NCBI GenBank assembly: GCA_045652785.1
Contig: JAZOLF010000159.1
Coordinates: 1 to 5,823, forward strand
Reading direction: 5' to 3'
DNA: 5,823 nt
Source of the DNA: Scatosoma sp045652785
Lineage (GTDB): Bacteria; Bacillota; Clostridia; Christensenellales; Borkfalkiaceae
Shown: piece by piece, positions 5,727 through 5,823 of the stretch
How the letters are laid out: every line of letters starts with the position of its first letter
Numbering within the stretch: the first letter of the stretch is position 1
Notes under the pieces: model-generated
Database searches by the model: none
What the model saw: the letters and a program-made list of their open reading frames with translations, nothing else
Told to the model about the DNA's origin: nothing
Program-made: the position numbers and the translations under genes

Positions 5727-5823
5727 ATGAACAAATACACGGCATCGCTGGTAAAACTGCATATTGACGAACGGCTGCTATCTTTACGGCAAGCCGCTCT
5801 TTCGCGCGGGATTCCCGTTGCGG
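5727..5823 (+). CDS. Start of a protein cut by the window end, possibly an O-methyltransferase
   Basis: ATG 5727 has AAAGGA (5713-5718) 8 bases upstream. It follows the RNase J stop by 37 bases with no terminator between, so the two are probably co-transcribed. Only 32 codons are visible, beginning MNKYTASLVKLHIDERLLSL and including a LRQAALSRGIPVA stretch. This resembles the N-terminal helical part of YrrM/TrmR-type class I SAM-dependent O-methyltransferases, where a short leucine-rich helix and an xxxPV turn precede the methyltransferase fold. The SAM-binding motif would lie outside the window, so the function is a tentative inference from style and memory. That this is a real gene start is better supported than its function. 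Confidence 0.7.
   Translation, partial: MNKYTASLVKLHIDERLLSLRQAALSRGIPVA

Overview
The window comes from a spore-forming Firmicute, most likely an uncultured Clostridia lineage. It carries the 3' end of spoIVA, a gene restricted to endospore formers. It also has Gram-positive style AAGGAG-type ribosome binding sites, strong sigma-A type promoter sequence and a long-form RNase J. The last three codons of base composition or names cannot fix the genus; a Christensenellales-like gut bacterium is only a guess, based on the style of the orphan protein in the middle of the window. All supported genes are on the + strand.

Layout. (1) Bases 2-1324: SpoIVA, the spore-coat basement-layer ATPase, cut off at its 5' end so that the Walker A loop lies outside the window. 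(2) 1330-1559: a small post-spoIVA module. It holds a 32-codon gene with a strong ribosome binding site, a sequence matching a mother-cell sigma-K type promoter, a hairpin that could mask that ribosome binding site, and a strong U-tailed terminator. (3) 1560-1757: a gene-free stretch with three copies of a GCAGGTATGG-type direct repeat. (4) 1758-3523: an independent unit with a near-consensus extended -10 promoter, an inverted repeat over the -10/start region, a 530-aa unnamed modular protein (coiled-coil-like N-terminus, degenerate [VI]DYD repeats, Val/Glu low-complexity linker, compact C-terminal domain) and an intrinsic terminator. (5) 3524-5823: RNase J with a 147-residue basic N-terminal extension, followed after 37 bases by the start of another gene, possibly an O-methyltransferase, with no terminator between them, so probably one operon.

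How they relate. The window looks like three or four adjacent transcription units rather than one system: a sporulation unit, an orphan structural or scaffold-like protein, and an RNA-decay operon. The most interesting points are the spoIVA-distal small gene, whose candidate sporulation promoter and ribosome-binding-site-masking hairpin share the same bases, and the unnamed repeat protein with its compact C-terminal domain.
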